The notes under the pieces: model-generated
What the model was told of the DNA's origin: nothing
The model's input: only the letters and a program-made list of their open reading frames with translations
Database searches by the model: none
Source of the DNA: Acidobacteriota bacterium
GTDB lineage: Bacteria > Acidobacteriota > Terriglobia > Acidiferrales > UBA7541
DNA length: 64,000 nt
Assembly (NCBI GenBank): GCA_013286165.1
Contig: JABDGF010000003.1
Span: 26,302-90,301, forward strand
Direction of reading: 5' to 3'
Made by a program: the position numbers and the translations under genes
Part shown: positions 16,750 to 26,310 of the stretch, in pieces
Numbering within the stretch: position 1 is the stretch's first letter
Layout: each line of letters opens with the position of its first letter

Positions 16750-18312
16750 CTACTGGCGAAACAGCACTTTAATTCCGCTGCGCCATTTTTCGTTCAGGCC
16801 GATTTTTGTGATTTGAATTTCCGGCGAAAGATATTTTAAAAGCGTTGCCGTGGACGGATGGAATTGAAATCCCGATGCGACCAGCCACACCAGCGGCGGG
16901 CGTGAATCGATTTCGACGCCGGTGAAATATCCTTCGGCGTGAAAATCGTTTTGTAATTGGTGGCGGCGGACCCGCAGCCAGTAATCTACGGCTTGTAGCG
17001 GCAGCTGAATATCTTCCTTGGCCTTCAGCTCGATCACCACGAGCCTTCCCTGCCGCGTAATGCCGAGCAGATCCACAATGCCGCGGCCGTTGGCCGTGAG
17101 CGCGGGAACCTGCGAATAAAAAAATCGCTGGTCGAGCTGCGCGTCGATGCGCGTGGGTTCTTGGATGGCCATGGATTCGAGCCAGCGTTCGGGTGATGCA
17201 CGGAACATCCAGTGATTGACGTCGCGCGCTTCGGCGTTCCGGTGGAGATCGAGTTGGTGCAGAATCTTTTCCAGCGCGCGTTCGCTCTTTTCAGTGAGCG
17301 GCTTTTGCGCGTTGCCCAGGCCGAAGAGGACGCCTTCGCGCGTCCAGCGCGCGAAGGCGAGACCTTTGAAACAAAACGCGACTTCTTTCGCGTCAGGGCT
17401 TGGCCGCAGTTCGATTTGTGCTGCGGGGTTTGGCCACATCGCGCGGATTCTGCCGAACGCGTCTTGCGCTCGCGTGAGTGCGGCTTCCACATCGCGCCGC
17501 GGAACCAGCCAGCTTTTCAAATTCCCCGCGTCGGAGGTGGGCACACGGCGCATTTCGGCGTCGTGGCCGACCATCTCGAAAATTTCGACGCGAGCGCTCC
17601 CGGTGGAAATGCCGGGAAGCTTTTCGGAGATTGACGCCGCACCGCCTGCGGGAACGAATAGGCGCAAGCCTTCGATCGCACGCTTCGCGGAGTGGCTGCG
17701 CGCCCAATCGAGCCAGATCAGCCCGAAAGCCAGCATGCCTTCGATCGAAGCGGCAGTTTCTTCGCTCGACGCGGCGAGCAAAGCCCAGGCGCGCGGACCT
17801 TCATGCATGACTCCGCGCACATAGATTCCCGAGAAGGAATGTTCCAGATCCGGCGACGCGGTGAGCGAATCGACAATCGCGTCTGGAAAACGCTCCGCGA
17901 GGATGCGCTCGAAGCGCGCGCGGAACTGCTCGCGGCTGACGCGATTTTCAGGCCGCGCGGAATCGCGCCGCAAAAATTCAAGTTTCACGGGCTTGGCGCG
18001 ACCGAATTTCCTCACGTCGAGCACGACGCGTTGGCTGGATTGCTCGCGAATGCTCACGATGCGACGCGTGAGATTCCGCGCATCCGACCAGAGATGGACG
18101 ACGGGATCGCGGCCTTCGGTTTTCAATTCGTACTGAAACGCAGCCAGATCAGCGAGCCACTCGCCGTCTTCGCGCACCTCGGCCGTCCCCGACGCGGCGA
18201 ATTCCGCGAGCGCGAGATCGAGCGCCTGCCATTCCGTCGCGTCGAGGGCGTCGGAGCCCTGAGGCAATTTCCGGACGGCGTTATCGGCGGCCTGAGAGGC
18301 AGCGCGTTTCAT
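16750..18312 (-). CDS. Uncharacterised protein with C-terminal PD-(D/E)XK-like nuclease motif
   Basis: A 520-residue protein I do not recognise as a named family. The C-terminal 120 residues look like a restriction-endonuclease fold: GIVDLLGI (Asp414), then after a turn VVIELKAKED (Glu428, Lys430), then LQAVDYW giving a Q-x3-Y motif (Gln440, Tyr444). This order is that of PD-(D/E)XK enzymes such as NucS, RecB and Cas4. The first 400 residues are soluble, without helicase or membrane segments, and contain no motif I can name. A PD-(D/E)XK call from motifs alone is suggestive, not proven. Convergent with the HNH gene. Confidence 0.7.
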   Translation of the reverse strand: MKRAASQAADNAVRKLPQGSDALDATEWQALDLALAEFAASGTAEVREDGEWLADLAAFQYELKTEGRDPVVHLWSDARNLTRRIVSIREQSSQRVVLDVRKFGRAKPVKLEFLRRDSARPENRVSREQFRARFERILAERFPDAIVDSLTASPDLEHSFSGIYVRGVMHEGPRAWALLAASSEETAASIEGMLAFGLIWLDWARSHSAKRAIEGLRLFVPAGGAASISEKLPGISTGSARVEIFEMVGHDAEMRRVPTSDAGNLKSWLVPRRDVEAALTRAQDAFGRIRAMWPNPAAQIELRPSPDAKEVAFCFKGLAFARWTREGVLFGLGNAQKPLTEKSERALEKILHQLDLHRNAEARDVNHWMFRASPERWLESMAIQEPTRIDAQLDQRFFYSQVPALTANGRGIVDLLGITRQGRLVVIELKAKEDIQLPLQAVDYWLRVRRHQLQNDFHAEGYFTGVEIDSRPPLVWLVASGFQFHPSTATLLKYLSPEIQITKIGLNEKWRSGIKVLFRQ

Positions 18313-18346
18313 TTGTAGGTCCTTCTGGGGCGGGACAGCTGTGCAG

Positions 18347-18835
18347 CTATTCTAGTACGAGGCCCGTGACGTGTATAGAAGGGTACTGATGATTCCACTC
18401 GTCGGAGAGGTGCTCGAGGGTGACCTGGAAGTCGCGGCGCTCGCCGGCCGGAAGCGGCGCGGCATCGGGCGGGATGAGCGATTCGGTTTCCCGCAGGACC
18501 ACTTGATTGAGGTTGTCGCGAAACTCGACCTGCACCTGGATCGCTTTGATGTCTTTGTTGCCCTGGTTCGCGAGCGTGCCCGCGACGTAGGTGAAATCCT
18601 GATTCAGAAAATTCTGGGCGTGAGCGAGCTTGATGTCGTCAAAGTGGATGCGGTCCGAGTACGCCTGTTCGGCCGCGCCGTAGGGCAGCTTGATTTCCGC
18701 GGCAGGCGCTTTGCGCGTGTGCATCACCACAGCCACGATGATCGCGACGACGATCGCGCAGATCACCAGGCCCGCGGCGAACGCTACGGGAAACTGGCTG
18801 CGCTGGTCTTTGTAGGAGCTCTCGCCCGGTTCCAT
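18347..18835 (-). CDS. Membrane-anchored FxLYD-like/DUF2393-type protein
   Basis: A 162-residue protein. One transmembrane helix at about 16-38 follows a short cytoplasmic N-terminus. The outer part (about 65-162) has the beta-sandwich pattern of FxLYD-type domains: FTYVAGTLANQGNKDIKAIQVQ, then FRDNLNQVV, then a hydrophobic VTLEHLSDEW stretch. Probably exported and anchored; function unknown. It lies 34 bases after the nuclease-like gene's start, reading the same way, and could be co-transcribed with it. Confidence 0.7.
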   Translation of the reverse strand: MEPGESSYKDQRSQFPVAFAAGLVICAIVVAIIVAVVMHTRKAPAAEIKLPYGAAEQAYSDRIHFDDIKLAHAQNFLNQDFTYVAGTLANQGNKDIKAIQVQVEFRDNLNQVVLRETESLIPPDAAPLPAGERRDFQVTLEHLSDEWNHQYPSIHVTGLVLE

Positions 18836-18934
18836 CGGAATTTCCTGAGTGGCGTGCGGATAAATGCCGCAGCGATTTGATTCAGCGCAAGCCCGAAAGG
18901 GCTGCCCGCGCTTCCCCGCTCTGCTGAACTGAAC

Positions 18935-19678
18935 CTAGCGACCGAAAGAGAGCCGGAGAATCAGCGGCTCGGGCAATCCCGCGGTGGCCATGCGTTTCTG
19001 CACGTCTTCAATGTCGTACGGCACGCGCCAGAATTCGACCGTGTTATTCGAGAGATCCGCGATCGCGAAGGCCGAGCGCGTGTCTCCGTCGCGCGGCTGC
19101 CCGATCGAGCCGGGATTCAGCAGGTACGTCGTCTCTACATCAGTCGTCAAAGTGGAGAAATTTGTTCCCGCAGGTGGCTTGAAATGCAGGACACCGACTT
19201 TATTGTCGAAAAGGGTGAAACCGCCCTGCAGGTGCGTATGGCCGAAGAAAGTGACCTGCGCGCGGGCGTCGAGCAGGCTATCGAGCGCTTGCGCGGGCGC
19301 GAAGACATACTCGTCTTCGTCGCGGAAGGCGCCGTGAACCATCATGAAGGTATCGACGGTGATCGGGCCGGTGGGCAGCTTTTCAAGCCACTCGCGATTT
19401 TCGGGGCGGAGATGGTCGCGCGTCCAAAGAGCCACGTTGCGCGCGACGGGATTGAAATCGTCGGCGTTGGCAAGGCCGGAGCCGGCCTTGTCATGATTGC
19501 CGCGGATGGTGGTCGCGTCGATTTCGCGGATGCGATCGACTACTTCGTTGGGGTCGGGGCCGTACCCCACAACGTCGCCTAGGCAGACGACTTTGTCCCA
19601 GCGGCCTTTGACCGTGTCGAGCACGGTGTCGAGCGCCGTGAGGTTTGCGTGGATGTCACTCAGAATCAGATAACGCAT
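18935..19678 (-). CDS. Metallophosphoesterase, YfcE/calcineurin-like
   Basis: A 247-residue enzyme with all metal-binding motifs: SDIH (Asp8, His10), GDVVGYGPDP (Asp35), GNHD (Asn61, His62), MVHG and GHTH. The N-terminal GDxVGYGPxPN stretch is typical of the small family of predicted phosphodiesterases related to the Methanocaldococcus MJ0936 protein. The natural substrate is unknown. No operon partner is obvious. Confidence 0.88.
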   Translation of the reverse strand: MRYLILSDIHANLTALDTVLDTVKGRWDKVVCLGDVVGYGPDPNEVVDRIREIDATTIRGNHDKAGSGLANADDFNPVARNVALWTRDHLRPENREWLEKLPTGPITVDTFMMVHGAFRDEDEYVFAPAQALDSLLDARAQVTFFGHTHLQGGFTLFDNKVGVLHFKPPAGTNFSTLTTDVETTYLLNPGSIGQPRDGDTRSAFAIADLSNNTVEFWRVPYDIEDVQKRMATAGLPEPLILRLSFGR

Positions 19679-19805
19679 TCAGCGTCCCCTCGCCACAAGC
19701 GGCAAATTATAGTCGAACAGTGGGGCGGAATGCACGAAATCGCTGAGGGGCATGGTGTTACGGGAGACGCGGTCTAGTACGCGGCGCTCGGAGCTGCGCT
19801 GCTCG

Positions 19806-20894
19806 TTAGCGGATGAGCATGCAGTCGCCGTAACTGTAGAAGCGGTAACCGGTGGCGACGGCGTGATTGTAGGCGCGGAGGATATTTTCGCGGCCGGCCA
19901 GCGTGGCGACGAGAGCGAGCAGGCTGGATTGGGGCAGGTGGAAATTTGTGAGGAGTTGATCCACTACGCTGACGGGCTTGCCGGGGTAGAGGAAGATTGT
20001 GGCTTCGGCGCGGCCGGCGCGCGGCAAGGCGTACGCGGATTTGTTCGCGGCGTCTTCGAGGGCGCGGACGACTGTGGTGCCTACGGCGAGGATCGGGCGA
20101 CGCGCTTGCTTCGCGCGGGCGATCGCGTCGGCAGGGGCTTCGGAGATTTCGTAGGTCTCGGCGTGGATTTTGTGGTCTTCGAGGATTTCGGTGCGAACCG
20201 GTTCGAAGGTGCCGAGGCCGACGTCGAGAGTGATTTCGGCGATTTCGATTTGTCGGTCTTTGAGGCGCTGGAGTGTGGCGGGCGTGAAGTGAAGGCCGGC
20301 GGTGGGCGCGGCGACGGCAGTGCCTTCGCGGGCGTACACAGTTTGGTAGCGGTCGCGGTCGTCGTCGTCGTCTTCTCTCTTGATGTAGGGCGGCAGCGGG
20401 ATGTGGCCAAGATTGGCGACGGCTTCGTGGAAATTCGCGACGGGCGCGAAGCGCAGTATGCGGAGGCCGAAGTCGCCGCGTTCTTCGACCTCGGCTTCGA
20501 GTATGGCGCCTGCGCCGAATACGATGTGCTCGCCGACGGGCATCTTGCGACCTGGCTTGACGAGCGCTTCCCAGCGATCGTTGCCGAGCGGCCTCACGAG
20601 CAGGACTTCGATCTCGGCAGTCAGGTGCAGCGCGCGCTCGGGATTTTCTTTGCCCGGCGGCGCGGCGTGGATCCCTTTTCGGCGGCCGAATAGGCGCGCG
20701 GGCAGCACGCGGGCGTTATTGAGGACGATCAGTTCGTCGCCGCGCAGAAGCTCGGGTAGTTCGCGGAATTGGCGGTCACTGAAGGCGCCGGTTTCGCGGT
20801 TGAGTTCGAGCATGCGCGATGCGTCGCGCGTCGCGAGCGGGCGCTGCGCGATCTGCTCCGGCGGAAGATGGAAGTCGAAATCGCTGAGATTCAT
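19806..20894 (-). CDS. queA: S-adenosylmethionine:tRNA ribosyltransferase-isomerase QueA
   Basis: Makes epoxyqueuosine from preQ1-modified tRNA using the ribose of AdoMet. A 362-residue protein starting LSDFDFHLPPEQIAQRPL, with the family motifs FGRRKGIHAAPPGKENPERALHLT (about 90-115), AAPTAGLHFTP and GLGTFEPVRTEILEDHKIHAETYEI, and a C-terminal NFHLPQSSLLALV. The length is typical. It is divergent from the RlmI-like gene. Queuosine genes tgt and queG are not in the window. Confidence 0.95.
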   Translation of the reverse strand: MNLSDFDFHLPPEQIAQRPLATRDASRMLELNRETGAFSDRQFRELPELLRGDELIVLNNARVLPARLFGRRKGIHAAPPGKENPERALHLTAEIEVLLVRPLGNDRWEALVKPGRKMPVGEHIVFGAGAILEAEVEERGDFGLRILRFAPVANFHEAVANLGHIPLPPYIKREDDDDDRDRYQTVYAREGTAVAAPTAGLHFTPATLQRLKDRQIEIAEITLDVGLGTFEPVRTEILEDHKIHAETYEISEAPADAIARAKQARRPILAVGTTVVRALEDAANKSAYALPRAGRAEATIFLYPGKPVSVVDQLLTNFHLPQSSLLALVATLAGRENILRAYNHAVATGYRFYSYGDCMLIR

Positions 20895-21042
20895 TGTGAA
20901 TGCGTACGGCTGGCGGCGCTCGTGCGACTATGCTAAAGACTCGTGCGCGGCGGCCGCTTCGTGCGTGTTGATCGATGCGCGTTTACATTCGCGAATCCAT
21001 TGTAGCGAATTGGCGGCGCGATTCCCTTTTTCGAGGTCCTTT

Positions 21043-22224
21043 GTGGCTTTTGCACGTGATCGTGAACCTTCGGTAGTGATTAGCGCGCGTGGCGTGGAAC
21101 GACTGCGCTCCGGGCACTGGTGGGTGTACCGCAGCGACGTGAAACCTGGCGGCGCGGAGGCGGGCGCGATCGTTCGCGTGAACGACGAGCGCGGCAATTT
21201 TCAGGGGCGCGCGTTCTACAGCGACCGTTCGCAGATCGCCGTTCGTTTGCTCACGCGGGAAGACGTGGCGGTTGATCGCAAGTTTTTTGCGTCGCGGCTG
21301 CGGCAGGCAGCGGACTATCGTCGGCTCGTGGTGGAAGACACGGACGCGTATCGCCTCGTGCATGGCGAGGCGGACCATCTCCCCTCGATCATCGTGGATC
21401 GCTACGGCGACTACTTCGTGATTCAGACGCTGAGCCAGACGGCCGAAAAGCAAAAGAGCGTGATCGTCGATCTGCTGGTCGAGATGTTCCAGCCGAAGGG
21501 AGTGCTCGAGCGGAACGATCCCAAGGTGCGGCTGCTGGAGAATCTCGAGCAGAAAGTGGGCGTGCTGTACGGCGAAGTGCCGAATGAGATCGTGTCGAAG
21601 GAGAACGGCGTTTCGTTTGTGTACGACCTGGCCGGCGGGCAGAAGACGGGCGGCTTCCTCGACCAGCGCGAGAATCACTGGGCCGCGCGGCGCTATTCGA
21701 AGGGCGAGGTGCTGGACTGTTTCAGCTATCAGGGCGGATTTGCGCTCACAGTCGCGGCGAACTGCGACCACGTGGAAGCGGTGGACATGGCGCCGGCGGC
21801 AATCGCAGCGTCGCGGCGAAATCAGGAACTGAACAAGATCTCAAACGTCACGTTTCGCGAGGCCAACACATTCGACGTGCTGAAGGAGTACGACGAACTG
21901 GACCGGCGATTCGACACGATCATCCTCGATCCGCCGGCGTTTGCGAAGAATCGCGACTCGATCCCCGCGGCGCAACGCGGCTACAAGGAAATCAATCTTC
22001 GGGCGTTGAAGCTGCTGAAACCGGGCGGGTATCTAATCACGTGCTCGTGCTCGTACCACATCAGCGAGGCGCTGCTGCTGCAGATCGTGGCGGAAGCGGC
22101 GAACGACGCCCGGAAGTCCATCGTCGTGGCTGAGCGGAGGATGCAGGCTCAGGATCATCCGGTGCTGCTGACGATGCCGGAGACGCTCTATCTTAAGTGC
22201 CTTATTTTCAGAGTAATCGACTAG
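21043..22224 (+). CDS. Class I SAM-dependent 23S rRNA methyltransferase, RlmI/RlmK-like
   Basis: A 393-residue enzyme. The start is GTG at 21043, with GAGG six bases upstream; the frame is open far upstream, but that stretch is antisense to queA. An N-terminal PUA-like RNA-binding domain (GVERLRSGHWWVYRSDV) is followed by an EEHD-like middle region and a Rossmann methyltransferase domain with FSYQGGFALTVA, VDMAPAAI and catalytic-loop DPPAF (Asp296). The combination matches RlmI, which makes m5C in 23S rRNA; a close paralogue with another target site cannot be excluded. Confidence 0.88.
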   Translation: MAFARDREPSVVISARGVERLRSGHWWVYRSDVKPGGAEAGAIVRVNDERGNFQGRAFYSDRSQIAVRLLTREDVAVDRKFFASRLRQAADYRRLVVEDTDAYRLVHGEADHLPSIIVDRYGDYFVIQTLSQTAEKQKSVIVDLLVEMFQPKGVLERNDPKVRLLENLEQKVGVLYGEVPNEIVSKENGVSFVYDLAGGQKTGGFLDQRENHWAARRYSKGEVLDCFSYQGGFALTVAANCDHVEAVDMAPAAIAASRRNQELNKISNVTFREANTFDVLKEYDELDRRFDTIILDPPAFAKNRDSIPAAQRGYKEINLRALKLLKPGGYLITCSCSYHISEALLLQIVAEAANDARKSIVVAERRMQAQDHPVLLTMPETLYLKCLIFRVID

Positions 22225-22268
22225 ACCCGTGCTCGTAAGTTGCTCAAATTACGGATATAACATAACAC

Positions 22269-22297
22269 TTGACAATGCGACGCGCATATTTTATTAT
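22269..22297 (+). promoter_or_regulatory. Near-consensus sigma70-type promoter of clpB
   Basis: TTGACA (22269-22274) and TATTAT (22292-22297) with a 17-base spacer. The leader to the ATG at 22405 would be about 100 bases. No CIRCE or HAIR heat-shock element is visible. Confidence 0.75.
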
Positions 22298-22404
22298 GCT
22301 CTCACGCTAACCTATAGCGGAATACTCTTGGATGGAGGCGCGCCGACCGGCCTACGCCGCCCCGCCCTCTTTCTACATCCAGAGAAAAGTGAGAAACTCC
22401 GCCC

Positions 22405-25020
22405 ATGATTCGTTTTGATAAGTTGACCGTAAAGGCCCAGGAAGCGCTGCAAGCCGCGCAAGAGCTTGGCAGCCGCGAGGGCCAACAACAAATTGAACCA
22501 CTGCACCTGCTCTGGGCGCTCGTCGCGCAGGGTGACGGTGTGGTGCCGCCGCTGCTGGAAAAGCTTGGCGTGTCGCCAACCGCGCTCGCGAGCGAAGCTG
22601 AGAAGGCGATCGCGCGCCTGCCCAAAGTATCGGGCGCCGGCCAGCAGTATTTGAGCGAGGCTTCGAACCGCGTGCTGGAGCGCGCGTTTGACGAAGCGAA
22701 GAGCCTGAAGGACGAGTACGTTTCGACTGAGCACATTCTGCTTGCGATCGCCGCCGAATCGAAGGACCCGGCCGGGCAGCTCTTGACGCGAAAAGGCGCG
22801 ACGCGCGATTCGATTTTGCAGGCGATGGCCGCGATTCGCGGAAGCCATCGCGTTACATCGCAAAATCCTGAAGCGAGCTATCGCGCGCTCGAGCAGTACG
22901 CGAAAGACCTCACCGAAATGGCGCGGCGCGGAAAGATCGATCCGGTGATCGGCCGCGATGAAGAGATCCGCCGCGTGATGCAGATCCTCGCGCGCCGCAC
23001 GAAGAACAATCCCGTGCTGATCGGCGAACCTGGCGTCGGCAAAACCGCCATTGTGGAAGGCCTCGCGACGCGTATCGTTTCCGGCGACGTGCCGGAAGTG
23101 TTGAAGACCAAGCGCATCGTGTCTCTCGATCTCGCGTCGCTGATCGCGGGCGCAAAGTATCGCGGTGAGTTCGAAGACCGTCTGAAGGCGTTGCTCAAAG
23201 AAGTCACCGAGTCCGACGGACAGATCATTCTTTTCATCGACGAGCTGCACACGCTCGTCGGTGCGGGATCGGCCGAAGGCTCGATGGACGCTTCGAACAT
23301 GCTGAAGCCTGCGCTTGCGCGCGGCGAGCTGCGCGCCATCGGCGCGACCACGCTCAACGAATACCGCAAGTACATCGAGAAAGATCCCGCGCTCGAGCGC
23401 CGCTTCCAGCCCGTGTTCGTGGCGGAACCGTCGGTGGAAGATACGATCGCGATTCTGCGCGGCTTGAAGGAACGCTACGAAGTGCATCACGGAGTGCGCA
23501 TTAAGGATGCCGCAATCGTGGCCGCCGCAATTCTTTCGCAGCGCTACATCACCGACCGTTTCCTGCCGGACAAAGCGATCGACTTGGTGGACGAATCGGC
23601 CGCAGGACTGCGCATGGAGATCGATTCCCTGCCCGCGGACATTGACCAGATCGAGCGCCACATCATGCAGCTCGAAATCGAGCGGCAGGCGATGACGAAA
23701 GAGTCCGACTCCGCGTCGCGCGAGCGCTTGAAGCAGATCGACAAGGAACTGAGCGGGCTGCGCGAGAAATCGAACGCGCTGAAAGCGCACTGGCAGACGG
23801 AAAAAGATGCCATTGGCAAAATCCGCAGCCGCAAAGAAGAGATCGACCGGCTGAAAACTGAAGAGCAGCAATATGAGCGCTCTGGCGATCTCTCGAAGGT
23901 GGCGGAAATCCGCTACGGCAAACTTTCCACCGCGGAAAAAGAATTGAAGACCGCGCAAGACCGCCTGGGCGAACTGCAAAAAGATCACCCGATGCTGAAG
24001 GAAGAAGTGGGCGAGGAAGAAATCGCCAAGATCGTCAGCAAGTGGACCGGCATTCCTGCGGGACGCCTGCTCGAAGGCGAAGTGCAGAAGCTCATTCACA
24101 TGGAAGAGCGGCTGCGCGAACGCGTAGTCGGGCAAGACGATGCGCTGGCCGTGGTGGCGAACGCGATTCGCCGGAGCCGCTCCGGCTTGAGCGATCCGAA
24201 TCGCCCCATTGGCTCGTTTCTTTTCCTCGGGCCGACCGGCGTGGGCAAAACTGAACTGACGCGCGCCGTGGCGGAATTTCTTTTCGACGACGAACGCGCG
24301 ATCGTGCGGCTCGACATGTCCGAATACATGGAGAAACACTCTGTCGCCCGCCTGATCGGCGCGCCTCCGGGCTACGTGGGCTACGAAGAGGGCGGCCAGC
24401 TTTCGGAAGCAGTGCGTCGCCGCCCTTATTCCGTGGTGCTTTTCGACGAAATCGAAAAGGCGAACCCGGACGTCTTCAACATCCTGCTGCAGATTCTCGA
24501 CGACGGCCGCCTCACCGACGGAAAAGGCCGCACGGTGGATTTCCGCAACACGGTGATCATGATGACGTCGAACGTCGGCTCGGCGGCGATTTTCGAGCTA
24601 ATGGAGAAAGATCCGAAGAAAGCGCGCGAAGAAGCGCTCGCGGCGTTGCGCGAAGTGTTCCGTCCAGAATTTTTGAATCGCATCGACGACATCGTCGTGT
24701 TCAAGCCGCTGGGCAAGGATCAGATCGAGCACATCATCGACCTGCAGCTCGCGCACTTGCTGAAGCGGCTCGGCGAACGCCAGATCAAGCTGAAGCTCAC
24801 GGCGGCGGCGAAGACGCTGCTCTTCAAAGAGGGCTACGATCCGGTGTACGGCGCGCGTCCGATGAAACGGGCCATTCAAAAGCTGATCCAGGATCCGCTC
24901 GCATTGAAGATTCTCGACGGCGCGGTGAAAGCGGGCCAAACTGTGAAGGTCGATGCCGACGCGAAGTCCGGCGAAATGAAGTTCGCGCCGGAATCAGCGA
25001 AGGCCGGCGTCGCATCCTAA
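22405..25020 (+). CDS. clpB: ATP-dependent chaperone ClpB
   Basis: Hexameric AAA+ disaggregase that rescues aggregated proteins with DnaK. An 871-residue protein: an N-terminal Clp repeat domain (1-145), first AAA+ module with Walker A GEPGVGKT (207-214) and Walker B FIDELH, the ClpB-specific coiled-coil middle domain (about 405-525), and the second AAA+ module with GPTGVGKT (609-616). The middle domain distinguishes it from ClpA and ClpC. No IGL/IGF loop for ClpP docking was noticed. The size is normal. Confidence 0.97.
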   Translation: MIRFDKLTVKAQEALQAAQELGSREGQQQIEPLHLLWALVAQGDGVVPPLLEKLGVSPTALASEAEKAIARLPKVSGAGQQYLSEASNRVLERAFDEAKSLKDEYVSTEHILLAIAAESKDPAGQLLTRKGATRDSILQAMAAIRGSHRVTSQNPEASYRALEQYAKDLTEMARRGKIDPVIGRDEEIRRVMQILARRTKNNPVLIGEPGVGKTAIVEGLATRIVSGDVPEVLKTKRIVSLDLASLIAGAKYRGEFEDRLKALLKEVTESDGQIILFIDELHTLVGAGSAEGSMDASNMLKPALARGELRAIGATTLNEYRKYIEKDPALERRFQPVFVAEPSVEDTIAILRGLKERYEVHHGVRIKDAAIVAAAILSQRYITDRFLPDKAIDLVDESAAGLRMEIDSLPADIDQIERHIMQLEIERQAMTKESDSASRERLKQIDKELSGLREKSNALKAHWQTEKDAIGKIRSRKEEIDRLKTEEQQYERSGDLSKVAEIRYGKLSTAEKELKTAQDRLGELQKDHPMLKEEVGEEEIAKIVSKWTGIPAGRLLEGEVQKLIHMEERLRERVVGQDDALAVVANAIRRSRSGLSDPNRPIGSFLFLGPTGVGKTELTRAVAEFLFDDERAIVRLDMSEYMEKHSVARLIGAPPGYVGYEEGGQLSEAVRRRPYSVVLFDEIEKANPDVFNILLQILDDGRLTDGKGRTVDFRNTVIMMTSNVGSAAIFELMEKDPKKAREEALAALREVFRPEFLNRIDDIVVFKPLGKDQIEHIIDLQLAHLLKRLGERQIKLKLTAAAKTLLFKEGYDPVYGARPMKRAIQKLIQDPLALKILDGAVKAGQTVKVDADAKSGEMKFAPESAKAGVAS

Positions 25021-25077
25021 GTATCGTCGTCCGTGTGCCGGTCGCGCAAAGCGGCCGGCACGCATGAGGTACCAGCC

Positions 25078-25923
25078 ATGAATACGATTAAGACCACATT
25101 TCTTCTTACGGCCATGACGTTGTTTCTTTTGTTTGTAGGCGGAGCGCTAGCGGGACGCGGCGGCCTGATCCTCGCGCTGTTCGTCGCGATTCTGATGAAT
25201 GGCGGCGCGTACTTCTTCTCGGACAAGATCGCGCTGAAGTCCGCTGGCGCAGTTCCGATTTCACGCGAGGAATCTCCGCGACTTTATGAAGTGATGGAAC
25301 GCCTCGCGGGGAAGGCGAATCTGCCGATGCCGAAGCTGTATCTGGTTCCGCAAGCCGCGCCGAACGCTTTCGCGACGGGACGCAATCCGAGCCACGCGTC
25401 GGTAGCCGTGACGCAAGGTTTGATGGAACTGATGAACGATGACGAACTCGAAGGCGTAATCGCGCACGAGCTTTCGCACGTTCGCAACTACGACATTCTT
25501 ACGTCGTCGATTGCCGCAACGCTTGCCGGCGCAATTACGATGCTCGCCAGATTTGGCGGAATGTTTGGCGGCCGCGGACGAGGCCGCGACAACGGCGGCG
25601 CCATTATGGCGCTGGCGATGCTGATACTCGCGCCGCTCGGAGCGCTACTACTGCAGATGGGAATTTCGCGCAGCCGCGAATATCAGGCGGACGAATCCGG
25701 TGTGCAGATGGTGGGCCACGCGAACGGCTTGATCAGCGCTCTCGGAAAATTGGGCGCGTACAACCAGCGCATTCCGAGCCAGATCCCGCCGACCACGGCA
25801 GCGCTGTGCATCGTGCAGCCGATGGCGATCCGCCAAATGTTCGCAAACCTCTTCAGCACGCATCCGCCGCTTTCGGATCGCATCGCGCGGCTGCAGGCGA
25901 TGACGATCGTACCGAGCCGCTAA
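25078..25923 (+). CDS. htpX: Membrane protease HtpX
   Basis: Zinc metalloprotease for misfolded inner-membrane proteins. A 281-residue protein from the ATG at 25078, with GAGGT upstream. Two N-terminal transmembrane segments (about 7-26 and 28-47), zinc motif VIAHELSHVRNYD (His130, Glu131, His134), further membrane segments near 145-195 and the third ligand in SREYQADESG. It lies 57 bases after clpB and may be co-expressed with it, which suits a shared proteostasis role. Confidence 0.93.
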   Translation: MNTIKTTFLLTAMTLFLLFVGGALAGRGGLILALFVAILMNGGAYFFSDKIALKSAGAVPISREESPRLYEVMERLAGKANLPMPKLYLVPQAAPNAFATGRNPSHASVAVTQGLMELMNDDELEGVIAHELSHVRNYDILTSSIAATLAGAITMLARFGGMFGGRGRGRDNGGAIMALAMLILAPLGALLLQMGISRSREYQADESGVQMVGHANGLISALGKLGAYNQRIPSQIPPTTAALCIVQPMAIRQMFANLFSTHPPLSDRIARLQAMTIVPSR

Positions 25924-25953
25924 AAAAAAGAGCACCGGACATAAGATAACGCC

Positions 25954-25979
25954 ACACAGGCAACATCGGCCTGTGCCAC
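25954..25979. repeat. Dispersed palindrome, family A
   Basis: Differs from the copy at 4654-4679 by a single base in the loop, although 21 kb away. Confidence 0.75.
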
Positions 25980-26072
25980 CTGCTTTTCTCGCCGAATGTG
26001 GCTCCCGCTAGGGCGAGGTTGAGTGCCAGCAGCTCGATGGTCAAACCCGCACGTCGCAGAATGTGAGGTGCG

Positions 26073-26095
26073 CACAGGCACGAATGCCTGTGCCA
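26073..26095. repeat. Dispersed palindrome, family A
   Basis: CACAGGCACGAATGCCTGTG plus CCAC. A perfect CACAGGCA/TGCCTGTG stem makes it the most regular copy. Confidence 0.75.
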
Positions 26096-26160
26096 CTCTG
26101 GCCGTTTGGGCGTGTCAGACCAACCACGCAGAAATGTTAACCTGACGTAAAAATTGCACA

Positions 26161-26186
26161 GCCTGTAGGGGTATCGCCCCACCCCG
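26161..26186. repeat. Palindromic element, family D (CTGTAGGGG...CCCC)
   Basis: GTAGGGGTATCGCCCC shares the CTGTAGGGG start and C-rich end with 39415-39436. Confidence 0.45.
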
Positions 26187-26310
26187 TCTCACTTTGGGAA
26201 TCGGTAAGAGACCTATTTTCAGAGCATTACAGTCCCGCAGCCCAATTCAGGAATTTGGCCCTCCCCCTGCATTTACCCAAACACGCAAGGGATTTCCGGA
26301 GGACACTGAA

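Larger units (their letters stand above)
25924..26310. other. Intergenic region with several dispersed palindromes
   Basis: No gene seen. The region holds two family A palindromes (25954-25979, 26073-26095) and one family D element (26161-26186), then the leader of the coiled-coil gene. A frame open from 26194 lacks a ribosome site before 26311. Confidence 0.6.

Noticed and set aside
20401..21042. Long upstream part of the RlmI-like frame
   Set aside because: Antisense to queA; homology starts after 21043 where a ribosome site is present.
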